Shown here: positions 8,710-17,459 of the stretch, piece by piece
How positions within the stretch are numbered: position 1 is the first letter of the stretch
How the letters are laid out: the number at the start of each line of letters is the position of its first letter
Origin: Sphingopyxis sp.
Lineage (GTDB): Bacteria; Pseudomonadota; Alphaproteobacteria; Sphingomonadales; Sphingomonadaceae
Direction of reading: 5' to 3'
Assembly: GCA_002733865.1 (NCBI GenBank)
Contig: NVXM01000001.1
Coordinates: 262,206 to 326,205 of the forward strand
Length of the DNA: 64,000 bases
Notes under the pieces: model-generated
Seen by the model: the letters and a program-made list of their open reading frames with translations, nothing else
Told to the model about the DNA's origin: nothing
The model's database searches: none
Translations under genes and position numbers: made by a program

Positions 8710-9323
8710 CCGAAGAAGAGGCGCAGGCCTGGTTGCGCGCAGAGTTCGATGTTTCACGTGAAACATGGGACCGGCTGGAGCTGTTCGGGGCGCTGCTGCG
8801 GGACGAAATGCAGCGGCAGAATCTGATTTCCAAGGCCAGCGCAGACCATCTCTGGGCGCGGCATATGGTCGATAGTGCGCAGCTCTTGCGGTACGCGCCG
8901 AAGCACGAGGGTGACAAGATCTGGCTAGACCTTGGGACGGGAGCAGGGTTTCCCGGTATCGTAATCGCCATTCTGTCGGCCTATCAGGTGCAGATGGTTG
9001 AATCGCGCAAACGGCGGACCGAATTTCTGAACGATGTGGTCGTCAAAACCGGTATCGGCGATCGTGCGACGGTATTGGCAGACCGGCTGCAGAATATCGA
9101 AACGATGCCGGTGGATGTGATAAGCGCACGGGCATTTGCACCGCTTGATCGACTTATCGCACTTTCGCATCGTTTTTGCACAAAAAATACGGTTTGGCTC
9201 TTACCTAAGGGCAAAAATGCGGTAAGGGAGTTAAAGGGCCTGTCGCCAAAACGGCAAAAAATGTTTCACGTGGAACATAGTTTGACCGATCCGGACGCCG
9301 GTATATTGGTGGGAAAGGGCTAG
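8706..9323 (+). CDS. rsmG: 16S rRNA (guanine527-N7)-methyltransferase RsmG
   Basis: A 205-residue SAM-dependent enzyme that methylates G527 of 16S rRNA; its loss gives low-level streptomycin resistance in studied bacteria. The SAM-binding motif [14 protein letters not shown] lies near residue 78, followed by the VESRKRR segment. It overlaps mnmG by ATGA. Two parS-like sites lie inside its coding sequence, encoding DVSRET near the N-terminus and MFHVEH near the C-terminus, so here the protein sequence is partly constrained by ParB binding. Confidence 0.95.
   Translation: MTEEEAQAWLRAEFDVSRETWDRLELFGALLRDEMQRQNLISKASADHLWARHMVDSAQLLRYAPKHEGDKIWLDLGTGAGFPGIVIAILSAYQVQMVESRKRRTEFLNDVVVKTGIGDRATVLADRLQNIETMPVDVISARAFAPLDRLIALSHRFCTKNTVWLLPKGKNAVRELKGLSPKRQKMFHVEHSLTDPDAGILVGKG
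8750..8765. promoter_or_regulatory. parS site 2 inside rsmG
   Basis: TGTTTCACGTGAAACA, an exact match to the canonical bacterial parS palindrome; with flanking bases the symmetry extends to 18 (8749-8766). It lies within the rsmG reading frame at about codons 16-20. Confidence 0.92.
9262..9277. promoter_or_regulatory. parS-like site 3 inside rsmG
   Basis: TGTTTCACGTGGAACA has a left half as in the canonical site and a right half as in site 1, so one position breaks symmetry. It lies near the 3' end of rsmG, 75 bases upstream of parA, and may also let ParB influence parAB transcription. Confidence 0.82.
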
Positions 9324-9351
9324 AAACCGATCTGATAGGGTAGAGCTGAAC

Positions 9352-10134
9352 ATGGTTCGTATCGCAATAGCCAATCAAAAAGGCGGTGTCGGCAAGACCA
9401 CCACGGCAATCAATATGGCCACCGCACTGGCCGCCAGCGGCTGGAAAGTGCTGCTGATCGACCTGGATCCGCAGGGCAATGCTTCGACGGGCCTCGGGCT
9501 GACCCAGGGGGACCGCGTCAACAGCAGCTATGATCTCCTGATCAACGACGTTGCTCTGAGCGACTGTATCAACGAGACCAAGGTTCCCGGCCTTGAGATT
9601 GTTCCGGCGACAGTTGATCTTTCGGGCGCCGAGGTCGAACTGGTCGAATTCGAGGAGCGGACCCACAGGCTGAAAAAAGCTTTGGACAGTGCCGAGAATG
9701 GCCGCTGGGATATCATACTGATTGACTGTCCACCATCGCTCGGCTTGCTGACCCTCAACGCGATGGTCGCGGTGGAATCGCTGCTGGTGCCGTTGCAGTG
9801 CGAATTTTTCGCTCTCGAGGGGCTGAGCCAGTTGCTGCAAACCGTCGAACGCATTCGTGCCCGCTTTAACCGCGAGCTTTCCGTCATGGGCGTGGTATTG
9901 ACCATGTATGACCGTCGGAACAAGCTCACCGAACAGGTGTCGGATGATGTTCGCGCCTGTCTCGGCGATGTTGTTTTTGACACGGTCATCCCGCGCAACG
10001 TCCGGCTATCCGAAGCACCCAGCCACGGCCTGCCGGCGTTGATCTACGATTATCGCTGCAGTGGATCGGTGGCTTATATTGATCTCGCGCGCGAATTGAT
10101 CGGTCGGCTGCCCGAGCGCAAGGTGGCCGCTTGA
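9352..10134 (+). CDS. parA: Chromosome partitioning ATPase ParA
   Basis: A 260-residue deviant-Walker-A ATPase that binds nucleoid DNA and moves ParB-parS complexes during chromosome segregation. The motif KGGVGKTT at residues 10-17 carries the signature lysine, and DLDPQGNAS and IDCPPSLG are the further Walker regions. Length is typical of chromosomal Soj-type ParA, with no N-terminal HTH. Its stop overlaps the parB start by one base (TGATG), indicating a coupled operon. Confidence 0.97.
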   Translation: MVRIAIANQKGGVGKTTTAINMATALAASGWKVLLIDLDPQGNASTGLGLTQGDRVNSSYDLLINDVALSDCINETKVPGLEIVPATVDLSGAEVELVEFEERTHRLKKALDSAENGRWDIILIDCPPSLGLLTLNAMVAVESLLVPLQCEFFALEGLSQLLQTVERIRARFNRELSVMGVVLTMYDRRNKLTEQVSDDVRACLGDVVFDTVIPRNVRLSEAPSHGLPALIYDYRCSGSVAYIDLARELIGRLPERKVAA

Positions 10135-11087
10135 TGGCTGACGATCCGGCCCCGAATGAAAAAAGCAAAAAGGCGCCGAAACGGGTGACCGGTCTCGGCC
10201 GAGGGCTGAACAGTCTTTTCGGGGACATTCAGCGCGAAGAACCCATTGCCCCGGCGGAGTCAGCTGATGGTGAAGGAAACGCTGCATCCGCCGTCATCGA
10301 CGGTTTGCGATCGATAGCGGTCGCCGATATCCGGCCGAACCCCGACCAGCCGCGTCAGCATTTTGATTCCGACGCTCTGGATGAACTGGCCGACAGCATG
10401 CGGCAACGCGGCGTGATCCAGCCGATCGTTGTCCGCCCGCAAGGCAAGTCTTTTCAGATTGTCGCCGGAGAACGGCGCTGGCGGGCGGCCCAGCGTGCGC
10501 GCTTGCACCAGATCCCGGCGGTTGTTCGCGATCTCAGCGATGAAGAAACGCTTGAAATTGCGATTGTCGAAAATGTCCAGCGCAGGGACCTCAATGTCAT
10601 AGAAGAGGCAGAGGCCTATGCGCGGCTGAGCCAGGATTTCGGGCATAGCCAATCGCGGCTGGCCGAGGTTGTTGGCAAGTCGCGGAGTCATATCGCCAAT
10701 CTGATGCGGCTGCTGGAACTGCCAGCGACCGTAAAGGCGCTGGTAGTCGATGAAAAATTGTCGATGGGTCATGCGCGGGCGCTGATCAACGCACCGAATG
10801 CCGAAGAACTGGCCCCGCAAATTGTCAAACAAGGCCTGTCGGTCCGCGATGTTGAGCGTCTAGTGCGGAAATCATTGTCTGGCGACAAGTCGCCTTCGCC
10901 GAAAAAAGCGGCCGCGACGTCGGAGAATGACGCCGATATACAGGCTCTGGAAAACCATCTGGGAGATCTGCTGGGGTTGAAAGTGAAAATCCAGTCGACC
11001 GGGCAGGGCGGCACGATGGCGATTGAATATGCCAATCTGGATCAACTGGACCTGATTTGCCAGCGTCTCACCGGCGAGCATATTTAG
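10134..11087 (+). CDS. parB: Chromosome partitioning protein ParB
   Basis: A 317-residue CTP-dependent DNA clamp that loads at parS. After the N-terminal GLGRGLNSLFGD box (ParA contact region) come NPDQPRQHFD and the CTP-binding GERRWRAAQ motif. The helix-turn-helix is around RLAEVVGKSRSHIANLMRLL, and the C-terminal dimerisation domain ends the protein. The start is the ATG at 10134; a TTG one codon earlier is less likely. Three matching parS sites lie within 4.4 kb upstream. Confidence 0.96.
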   Translation: MADDPAPNEKSKKAPKRVTGLGRGLNSLFGDIQREEPIAPAESADGEGNAASAVIDGLRSIAVADIRPNPDQPRQHFDSDALDELADSMRQRGVIQPIVVRPQGKSFQIVAGERRWRAAQRARLHQIPAVVRDLSDEETLEIAIVENVQRRDLNVIEEAEAYARLSQDFGHSQSRLAEVVGKSRSHIANLMRLLELPATVKALVVDEKLSMGHARALINAPNAEELAPQIVKQGLSVRDVERLVRKSLSGDKSPSPKKAAATSENDADIQALENHLGDLLGLKVKIQSTGQGGTMAIEYANLDQLDLICQRLTGEHI

Positions 11088-11224
11088 GATAGCACAAAGT
11101 CCAATATCCATTGGCCCATTCTGCAAATAAATCCTTATTTATCAATGGTTTATATTATTTTTGGGACCTATTGCAAGCAATGGCCCGGTCTCTCCGTGAA
11201 GGCCAAGATGGCTGATGCCATGGA

Positions 11225-11245
11225 AAAGTTGCGCGGCGCAACTTT
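11225..11245. promoter_or_regulatory. 21-base perfect palindrome of unknown role
   Basis: Ten-base arms AAAGTTGCGC and GCGCAACTTT are separated by a single G. It sits in the 264-base gap between parB and the alpha/beta hydrolase gene, about 107 bases upstream of the latter. No T-run follows, so it is not an ordinary terminator, and a one-base centre suits a dimeric protein-binding site. The rest of the gap shows nothing I can name. Confidence 0.45.
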
Positions 11246-11351
11246 CTGCCGGCGGACCGCAGCGCATCAGGTTAGCCGGGTCGCTGGCCGTTCTTGTAAC
11301 CCTTGCATATTCTGGTACTGAACCTCTTTTTCCGTTGATCAGGATCCGCCC

Positions 11352-12242
11352 ATGCAAGTTATCGCCAATGGCATCAATATTGAGGTCGAAGACCATGGTA
11401 ATCCCGACGATCCGGCGATCCTGCTGGTCATGGGATATACCGCGCAACTGATCTACTGGCCGATGGATTTCGTCAACGGTCTGGTGGCAAAAGGTTTTCG
11501 GGTCATCACCTTTGACAACCGCGATGTCGGACTGTCCTACAAATTTGATGGCGTCCGCGGCCCCAATCCCATTCGGCAGCTGATTACCAAGCGTTTCTTT
11601 CCCAACCGGCAGATGGCACCCTATAATCTGAGTGATATGGCGCGGGATGCGGTGGGCGTGCTCGATGCTCTGAAGATTGACCGGGCGCATATTATCGGTG
11701 CTTCGATGGGCGGAATGATTGGCCAGCTGATTGCTGCGGATCACGCCAAACGAGTGCTGTCATTCACGGCTATCATGTCTTCGACCAACGGCCCAGGTCT
11801 GCCGGGGGCCAGTGCCGATGTCCGCCGGGTGCTGATGAAAACCGCCCGCGCCAACGCGCGGACCCCCGATGAAGCGCTGGAACTGGGGCTGGCCTTTTCT
11901 TCGCTGATTGCTTCGGACGAGGGCCGGGGCCGTCCGGACGAACGCCGGGCGATGATGAAACTGGCTCAGGAACGGGCCTTTTATCCGGCGGGTCCAAAGC
12001 GTCAGATGGCAGCGATCATCGATACCGGCAATCTGAGGCCGGTTGCCAAGCGCATCAAAGTAGCCACGATGGTCATCCACGGCGCCGACGATCCGCTGAT
12101 TCCGCCCGCCTGCGGCAGGGATATTGCCGCGCACGTCAAGGGTGCCCGGTTTGAACTGGTCGAAGGCATGGGCCACGATCTGCCGCCCAGCAAGTTACCC
12201 GAACTGGTCGATCTTATTGCCGACCATTGTCAGGCCGCGTAA
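11352..12242 (+). CDS. Alpha/beta hydrolase
   Basis: A 296-residue alpha/beta-fold hydrolase. The nucleophile elbow GASMGG places Ser at residue 118; the acid is probably in HGADDPLIP and the base His in GMGHDLP, giving a complete triad in the right order. The oxyanion region is around LLVMGYTAQ. No signal peptide is visible, so it is likely a cytosolic esterase, lactonase or related enzyme of unknown substrate. It is convergent with the lipid-kinase-like gene, with only 10 bases between the stops. Confidence 0.85.
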   Translation: MQVIANGINIEVEDHGNPDDPAILLVMGYTAQLIYWPMDFVNGLVAKGFRVITFDNRDVGLSYKFDGVRGPNPIRQLITKRFFPNRQMAPYNLSDMARDAVGVLDALKIDRAHIIGASMGGMIGQLIAADHAKRVLSFTAIMSSTNGPGLPGASADVRRVLMKTARANARTPDEALELGLAFSSLIASDEGRGRPDERRAMMKLAQERAFYPAGPKRQMAAIIDTGNLRPVAKRIKVATMVIHGADDPLIPPACGRDIAAHVKGARFELVEGMGHDLPPSKLPELVDLIADHCQAA

Positions 12243-12252
12243 AAGTTGACGG

Positions 12253-13161
12253 CTATTCGGGAATGGGCAGGCAATAGGTGACGGTTTGGCCGGTCATGCC
12301 GATCATCCGTGGCTGCAGCGGCAGCATATCGCCATCGACCTGAAACGCCGCTTGCCGGGTCGGCTCGTCTGCCGCTTCTATGGTGACTCGGCGGGCTGGC
12401 AGGGATTCAACAAAATCAAGCTGCGCTGGATCGCGGCCGAGCGCCACGGTTGCCAGAAAGCGGAAAAAGTCCCGCCGCCGCGCCCGGCTCAGCGACAGCA
12501 CATGACAGATATCGGATCCTAGCGCGGCATCCGGTGCCAGTACCCATCTACCGGCGTAATGGTGCGCCTTGATCACGTAGATCGCTGCACAGTTGCGCTG
12601 TATTTTGCTTCCATCTGGCGCTTCCACTTCTACAGCGAAACGCAATTTGGGCCAGTCGCCGAGCAACCGGATCATGGAAATGGCATAGGCTGCGCCGCCG
12701 ATCCGCTTCTTCAGCTTGGGGCTGTGCCGGGCCACCGCCTGTCCGTCGGGACCAGCGCTGATGCAGGCGACGAAGGGCTGATCGTCGCTGGCGATCACCG
12801 GAGCCTGCAAGCGGGCGGCATCTCTGGCCAGAAAGCCGGCCATCACTTCCCGGGCAAATTTCTCCGGATGCGCCGAATAGCCCAGTTCCTTGGCAACGAG
12901 ATTGACGGTTCCGGCCGGAAAAATGCAGAGCGGTTTGGTGATGCCCGATTTGACCATCGAGGCGACCACCAGCCGCAGCGCACCATCACCGCCCGAAACG
13001 CAGACCAGATCGCATTCCGGGAAAATCTCGAACTTGCCATCGTGCTCGGTCCGGCCCAGACGAACCTGCGCGCCACAGGCCTGAAACGCCTGCGAGAGGA
13101 CCTGCAGCCGGAAATCGTCGTGGGTACCCGAGGCCGGATTGTGAATGAGCTCGACAAGCAT
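12253..13161 (-). CDS. Diacylglycerol-kinase-family (lipid kinase-like) protein
   Basis: A 302-residue protein with the DAGK catalytic-domain pattern: an N-terminal HNPASG strand-turn, then CVSGGDGALRLV with the GGDG nucleotide loop, and FPAGTVNLVAKELG corresponding to the usual P-x-GT-x-N-x-x-A motif. It probably phosphorylates a lipid or sphingoid-type alcohol at the membrane. The start is the only in-frame ATG (13159-13161); the longer frame would need a TTG. No partner gene is evident. Confidence 0.8.
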   Translation of the reverse strand: MLVELIHNPASGTHDDFRLQVLSQAFQACGAQVRLGRTEHDGKFEIFPECDLVCVSGGDGALRLVVASMVKSGITKPLCIFPAGTVNLVAKELGYSAHPEKFAREVMAGFLARDAARLQAPVIASDDQPFVACISAGPDGQAVARHSPKLKKRIGGAAYAISMIRLLGDWPKLRFAVEVEAPDGSKIQRNCAAIYVIKAHHYAGRWVLAPDAALGSDICHVLSLSRARRRDFFRFLATVALGRDPAQLDFVESLPARRVTIEAADEPTRQAAFQVDGDMLPLQPRMIGMTGQTVTYCLPIPE

Positions 13162-13233
13162 GCGACGTCCATGGAGCCGTCGGGAAGCTGCCGTCAATGG
13201 TTGATCGGGCAGTCTCGCTGGCGCCGCCGCTCC

Positions 13234-14874
13234 TTAGGCAGGAACCTGCAGGCGCTCCAGCGCGATTTCTCTGGCGGCCTTATACCCCGCCTTGCCATTG
13301 GCCGCACGGGGCACCGTATCGACCAGCACGAACGCGCGCGGCGCTTTATAGGCGGCCAATTTGGTCCGCACATGCTCGGCCAGGGCCGCTTCGTCGAACC
13401 GTGCGCCGTTCGCCATCGACAGGATCGCTGTCACCTTTTGGCCAAAGCGATCGTCGGGCAGACCGACAACGAGGCAGTCGTAGACGGACTCGTGGGTCTT
13501 GAGCGCCTCTTCGACTTCTTCGGGAAAGATTTTTTCACCGCCGCTGTTGATGCAGGCCGAGCCGCGTCCGAGCAGAGTGATCGATCCGTCCGCCTCGACC
13601 GTCGCAAAATCGCCCGGGATCGAATAGCGGACGCCATCGAAGGTTTTGAAGGTTGCGGCGCTTTTTGCTTCATCCTTGTAATAGCCCAGCGGCACCATCC
13701 CGCCGTTGCAGATCAGCCCCATTTCGCCAGAGCCCGGTGCCACTGGCTTGCCGTCCTCGGTCAGCACCCGGGTCGTCGGATTGAGTTCGAACTTCGCTGT
13801 CTGGTCCTCTCCAATATTTGCTACCGTGGTAATTGCGGTACCCATGCTGCCCTCGGTCGAGCCCATGCTGTCCACGATCGCCATTTGCGGCAAATGGCTC
13901 AACAGGCCCCGTTTCACTTCGGTCGACCACATCACGCCGGAGGACCCCATCATCAAAAGTGACGATAAATCATAGAGTTGCCCAGCGGCCTTGGCGTCAT
14001 CCAGTGCGGCCAGCATCGGCTTGGCAAAGACATCGCCGACGATCGTGATATCGGTGACTTTTTCGTCTTCTGCCAATTGCCAGAGCGCAGCAGGATCGAA
14101 ATGGCTGTTGTTGAACAGGATCACGCACCCGCCCAGGCTGTGCGGAATCATCGCGCCGATCCACATGCCGGTGCCATGCATCAGCGGGCAGGCGGGAATC
14201 GCGCGCGGGGTGGCACCGAGCTCGTGCAACTGCCGGGCCAGCGGGCCAAAGCCCGAGGCGTCCGTTGGCGGCTCCATCATCCGCATTTCGAATCCCTTGG
14301 CGAGCAGTCGGCTGGCAAAGGTCTTGTGATCATACATCACGCCCTTGGGCATGCCGGTGGTGCCGCCGGTATAGAGCATGTAGAGATCATCATCGGACCG
14401 CTCGATCACCGGCATCGGCTCTGCGGCCTGCAGCGCCTCTTCATAGGCCACGGCACCGTCGAGATGTTCCCCGGAGCCATCGTCTATTTCGAGAAACAAT
14501 TTTATCTGGTCGAGCTGGTCGCGAATGGCCGCCACACGCGGCGCGAACTGCGCCTGATAGACGAGAGCTTCGCTGTCGCTGTTGTTGATGACATGGGTCA
14601 ATTCTGCTTCAAGATAGCGATAATTGACATTGACCGGGCAAATTCGCGCTTTGAAGGCACCGAATTGAGTCTCCAGATATTCGGCCGAATTATAGGCATA
14701 GACAGAGAGTTTTGCGCCTTGCTTCAGACCATGGTCGGTCAGTACCTGCGCGACCCGGGCAGCGCGATCTTCATATTCGGCCCAGCTATAGCGTTTGTCG
14801 CCATCAACGATCGCGGGTTTGTCGGGTATCGCCTGAGCAATATTTTCCCAGATATCAGCCATCTGCCAAGTCAT
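13234..14874 (-). CDS. Acyl-CoA synthetase (AMP-forming)
   Basis: A 546-residue ANL-superfamily ligase that activates a carboxylic acid to its CoA thioester through an acyl-AMP. The P-loop-like motif YTGGTTGMPKGV is at about 168-179, the A8-type hinge GRGSACINSGGEKIFPEEVE follows, and the catalytic Lys is in ANGKAGYKAA near the C-terminus. The sequence style is that of FadD enzymes acting on steroid side chains or other branched or cyclic acids, which is inference. GGAGAG lies six bases upstream of the ATG. It is the last gene of the minus-strand catabolic group. Confidence 0.88.
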   Translation of the reverse strand: MTWQMADIWENIAQAIPDKPAIVDGDKRYSWAEYEDRAARVAQVLTDHGLKQGAKLSVYAYNSAEYLETQFGAFKARICPVNVNYRYLEAELTHVINNSDSEALVYQAQFAPRVAAIRDQLDQIKLFLEIDDGSGEHLDGAVAYEEALQAAEPMPVIERSDDDLYMLYTGGTTGMPKGVMYDHKTFASRLLAKGFEMRMMEPPTDASGFGPLARQLHELGATPRAIPACPLMHGTGMWIGAMIPHSLGGCVILFNNSHFDPAALWQLAEDEKVTDITIVGDVFAKPMLAALDDAKAAGQLYDLSSLLMMGSSGVMWSTEVKRGLLSHLPQMAIVDSMGSTEGSMGTAITTVANIGEDQTAKFELNPTTRVLTEDGKPVAPGSGEMGLICNGGMVPLGYYKDEAKSAATFKTFDGVRYSIPGDFATVEADGSITLLGRGSACINSGGEKIFPEEVEEALKTHESVYDCLVVGLPDDRFGQKVTAILSMANGARFDEAALAEHVRTKLAAYKAPRAFVLVDTVPRAANGKAGYKAAREIALERLQVPA

Positions 14875-14961
14875 GCGATTCTCTCCTATTTTTTTCGATA
14901 GGATAGCCAGATTGCAGAGTTTCGCAACAAAATGGCGTCGCAGCGGATCGATTGAAACAAT

Positions 14962-16119
14962 CTATCGTTGCGAGGCAGCGGCCAGTTCGGCGCGGATCGC
15001 CTCGCCATGTTCGCCCAGTCCCGGGCTGGGGCCGCCGCCGGTCCGCTTGGCACCGCCAAAACGGGCCGGCGGCGTGACATGCCGGACCGAACCGAGCAGC
15101 GGATGGTCCGTCTGTTCAAATATTTCCATCGCCAGCACCTGCTGATCGCCGGGCAGATCCTCGAGCGACAGGCACGGGGCTGCAGGGACGTCCTGTTCGG
15201 CCAGCAGTGCGACCATCTCGGCGCTGGTCAGGTCGGGCTGTTCGCTGGCGATGATCGAGGCAAGCTCGCCCATATGGATGCTGCGGTTGGCCATGCCTCT
15301 GAATCTTTCCTCGGTCTTCAGGTCGGGACGGCCGACCACGTCGAACACCGCATCCCAGTGGGCATCGGTCATCGCGGCATAGGCGATGGCTCCGTCTTTC
15401 GAGCGCAGCGGCAGCTGATAATAGTCGGCAAAGGGCGCGCCATGCGCCACGTCGTCACCCTGCAGTGCCAAATGCATGCCGGCGTCGGGCCAGAGGAAAG
15501 CAATGCAGCTTTCCAGCATCGACAAGTCGATATGCTGGCCGCTGCCGGTCCGCTCGCGGTGAAACAGCGCAGCGGTGATCGCCTGCGCGGCGGTATAGGC
15601 GGTGAGCTTGTCGCAGATCAGGGTTTTGACATAGGCAAAGCCCTCCGGGTGGCCCTGCAGGGTCATGAAACCGGACATGGCCTGCATTACATGGTCATAG
15701 GCAGGGCGTTTGGACAGCGGCCCTTCATGACCGAATCCGGTGATCGCGCAATAGATCAGGTCCGGCTTGTCTGCGCGCAGGGCGTCGCTGCCGAGTCCCA
15801 GCCGGTCCATCACGCCCGGCCGGTAATTGTGGATCACGACATCCGCCTGCAGGCATAGCTGGCGAGCGGTAGCGACGTCATCGGGGGATTTGAGGTCCAG
15901 CGTGATCGAGCGCTTGGCCTGATTGCAATTGTGAAAAAGACCGGAAATGCCCGCCTTCTGGCTCCCCAGCCAGCGCATCGGATCGCCGATCCCTGGCGGT
16001 TCAACCTTGATCACATCGGCGCCCTGCTGGGCAAACATCATCGTCGCCAGCGAGGCTGTGATCATGGTGGAAAATTCGACGACCTTAATTCCCGCCAAAG
16101 GTTGCGCTGTGCCTGTCAT
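14962..16119 (-). CDS. CaiB/BaiF-type (class III) CoA transferase
   Basis: A 385-residue family III CoA transferase, moving CoA between carboxylic acids through an aspartyl-CoA intermediate. The catalytic Asp is probably Asp170 in ICDKLTAYTAA, and the family features KVVEFSTMI, ADVIKVEPP and RSITLDLKSPD are present. Homologues include racemases (Amacr-like), so either CoA transfer or 2-methylacyl-CoA epimerisation is possible; the latter fits branched-chain acid breakdown. GAGG precedes the ATG. It lies between acyl-CoA synthetase and the flavoprotein gene. Confidence 0.85.
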   Translation of the reverse strand: MTGTAQPLAGIKVVEFSTMITASLATMMFAQQGADVIKVEPPGIGDPMRWLGSQKAGISGLFHNCNQAKRSITLDLKSPDDVATARQLCLQADVVIHNYRPGVMDRLGLGSDALRADKPDLIYCAITGFGHEGPLSKRPAYDHVMQAMSGFMTLQGHPEGFAYVKTLICDKLTAYTAAQAITAALFHRERTGSGQHIDLSMLESCIAFLWPDAGMHLALQGDDVAHGAPFADYYQLPLRSKDGAIAYAAMTDAHWDAVFDVVGRPDLKTEERFRGMANRSIHMGELASIIASEQPDLTSAEMVALLAEQDVPAAPCLSLEDLPGDQQVLAMEIFEQTDHPLLGSVRHVTPPARFGGAKRTGGGPSPGLGEHGEAIRAELAAASQR

Positions 16120-16211
16120 GCCATCCTCAATCCGTGCACCGTCTCTGCGATGCCGTCCGGACCATATGGTGCATTTAAATCGGCGACAAGCTCAGGATGG
16201 ATAGGGGATGG

Positions 16212-17366
16212 TCATTCCCCGAGATTGGCGGCCAGTCTTTCATAGGCAGTGAGGAAATCTTCCTTGAAGCCCTGAACGACCTGACCGGCCGTCATCTGTT
16301 CGTTCATCAGGCCGACGCCCTGGCCGACCCAATAGGTGGCGAGATCTTTCGCGCCCTGATTGTCGCCCTGGCTGAGCTTGTCGAGCACTCGCAGCGGTGG
16401 TTCGGCGACCAGCGATTGCAGCGGCATCGGCAGCGGGGTCGGCGCGTCCTCCGCTTCCCACGCATCGGTCCAGGGCGAGCGCAACTGCCGCGACGGCTTG
16501 CCGGTGCGCGAGCGCGCCCGCACCGTGTCGCGCGAACTGGCGGCGAGCATCTTTTCTTTTACCACCGGATTGGTTTCCGCCTCGACCGTGGTTAGCCAGA
16601 CCGAACCGCACCAGACGCCGCTCGCGCCCATCGCCATGGCTGCCGCCATCTGCGCACCGGTGGCGATGCCGCCGGCTGCGAGAACCGGCGTATCATCGCC
16701 GATCTGGGCCAGCGCGTTGCAGACTTCCGGGATCAGCACCATGGTCGATATATCGCCGGTGTGTCCCCCCGCTTCGCCGCCAACGGCGATGATAATATCG
16801 ACGCCCGCGGCGACCTGACTCATCGCATGGTCTCGGGTGCCGACCAGCGCTGCGACGGGCACGCCATGGCTTTGGCCCATTTCCAGCATCACCTGAGGCG
16901 GGATGCCCAGCGCATTGGCGATCAGCTTGATCGGGTGACGGAAAGCAACCTCCAATAGCGCTGCTGCCGTACCACCGCGCAGATTATCGGTGAAGGCGAC
17001 CTGCCTTTTCCGCTCTTCCTCGACGTCTCGTGCGACACGCTCGGCATCGATGCCGTGGCGCTGCATTATGTCATTCGTAAATTGCTTTATTTCCGCGGGA
17101 ATGGCGGAAAGCACCGCTTCATGGTCCGGCTGTTCGCCTTTGCCTTCGACCTTGTTGGGGACGATGATGTCCAGGCCATAAGGCTTGCCGTCGACATGGT
17201 CGTCGATCCAGCTCAGCTCTTCCTCGAGTGTCTCCGGCGAGCAGTTGACGCCGCCAAAAACGCCCATACCCCCGGCTCTGGAAACAGCAGCCACGACATC
17301 GCGGCAATGAGAAAAGGCGACCAGCGGAAATTCGATTCCGAGCATGTCGCAGACCTTGTTATTCAT
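16212..17366 (-). CDS. Nitronate monooxygenase-family flavoprotein
   Basis: A 384-residue FMN-dependent TIM-barrel protein of the nitronate monooxygenase / 2-nitropropane dioxygenase family. Typical elements are LGIEFPLVAF near the start, VGTRDHAMSQVAAGVD, GGEAGGHTGDI and the phosphate-binding PVLAAGGIATG-x-Q. Some relatives in acyl-CoA operons (IpdC of steroid CD-ring breakdown) are CoA-ester reductases and not true nitronate oxidases; that is the likelier role here given the neighbours, but it is inference. AAGGAGA lies upstream of the ATG. Confidence 0.85.
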   Translation of the reverse strand: MNNKVCDMLGIEFPLVAFSHCRDVVAAVSRAGGMGVFGGVNCSPETLEEELSWIDDHVDGKPYGLDIIVPNKVEGKGEQPDHEAVLSAIPAEIKQFTNDIMQRHGIDAERVARDVEEERKRQVAFTDNLRGGTAAALLEVAFRHPIKLIANALGIPPQVMLEMGQSHGVPVAALVGTRDHAMSQVAAGVDIIIAVGGEAGGHTGDISTMVLIPEVCNALAQIGDDTPVLAAGGIATGAQMAAAMAMGASGVWCGSVWLTTVEAETNPVVKEKMLAASSRDTVRARSRTGKPSRQLRSPWTDAWEAEDAPTPLPMPLQSLVAEPPLRVLDKLSQGDNQGAKDLATYWVGQGVGLMNEQMTAGQVVQGFKEDFLTAYERLAANLGE

Positions 17367-17383
17367 GGGTGCGTCTCCTTTTT

Positions 17384-17452
17384 CCGTTCGCCCTGAGCCT
17401 GTCGAAGGGCAGATGGTGCAAGACAGTGCTTCGACAAGCTCAGCACGAACGG
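17384..17452. repeat. Palindromic intergenic repeat, family A copy 1
   Basis: Left arm CCGTTCGCCCTGAGCCTGTC... and right arm ...GACAAGCTCAGCACGAACGG are complementary over 24 bases with three mismatches. It fills the gap between the flavoprotein and carboxylase genes. A second copy is at 51267-51345. This type of repeat is widespread between genes in sphingomonads. Confidence 0.8.
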
Positions 17453-17459
17453 CCTTTAA

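Noticed and set aside
12559..13962. A 467-codon open frame on the plus strand
   Set aside because: It is antisense to the lipid-kinase-like and acyl-CoA synthetase genes, runs across the gap between them, and shows no domain or ribosome-binding site.
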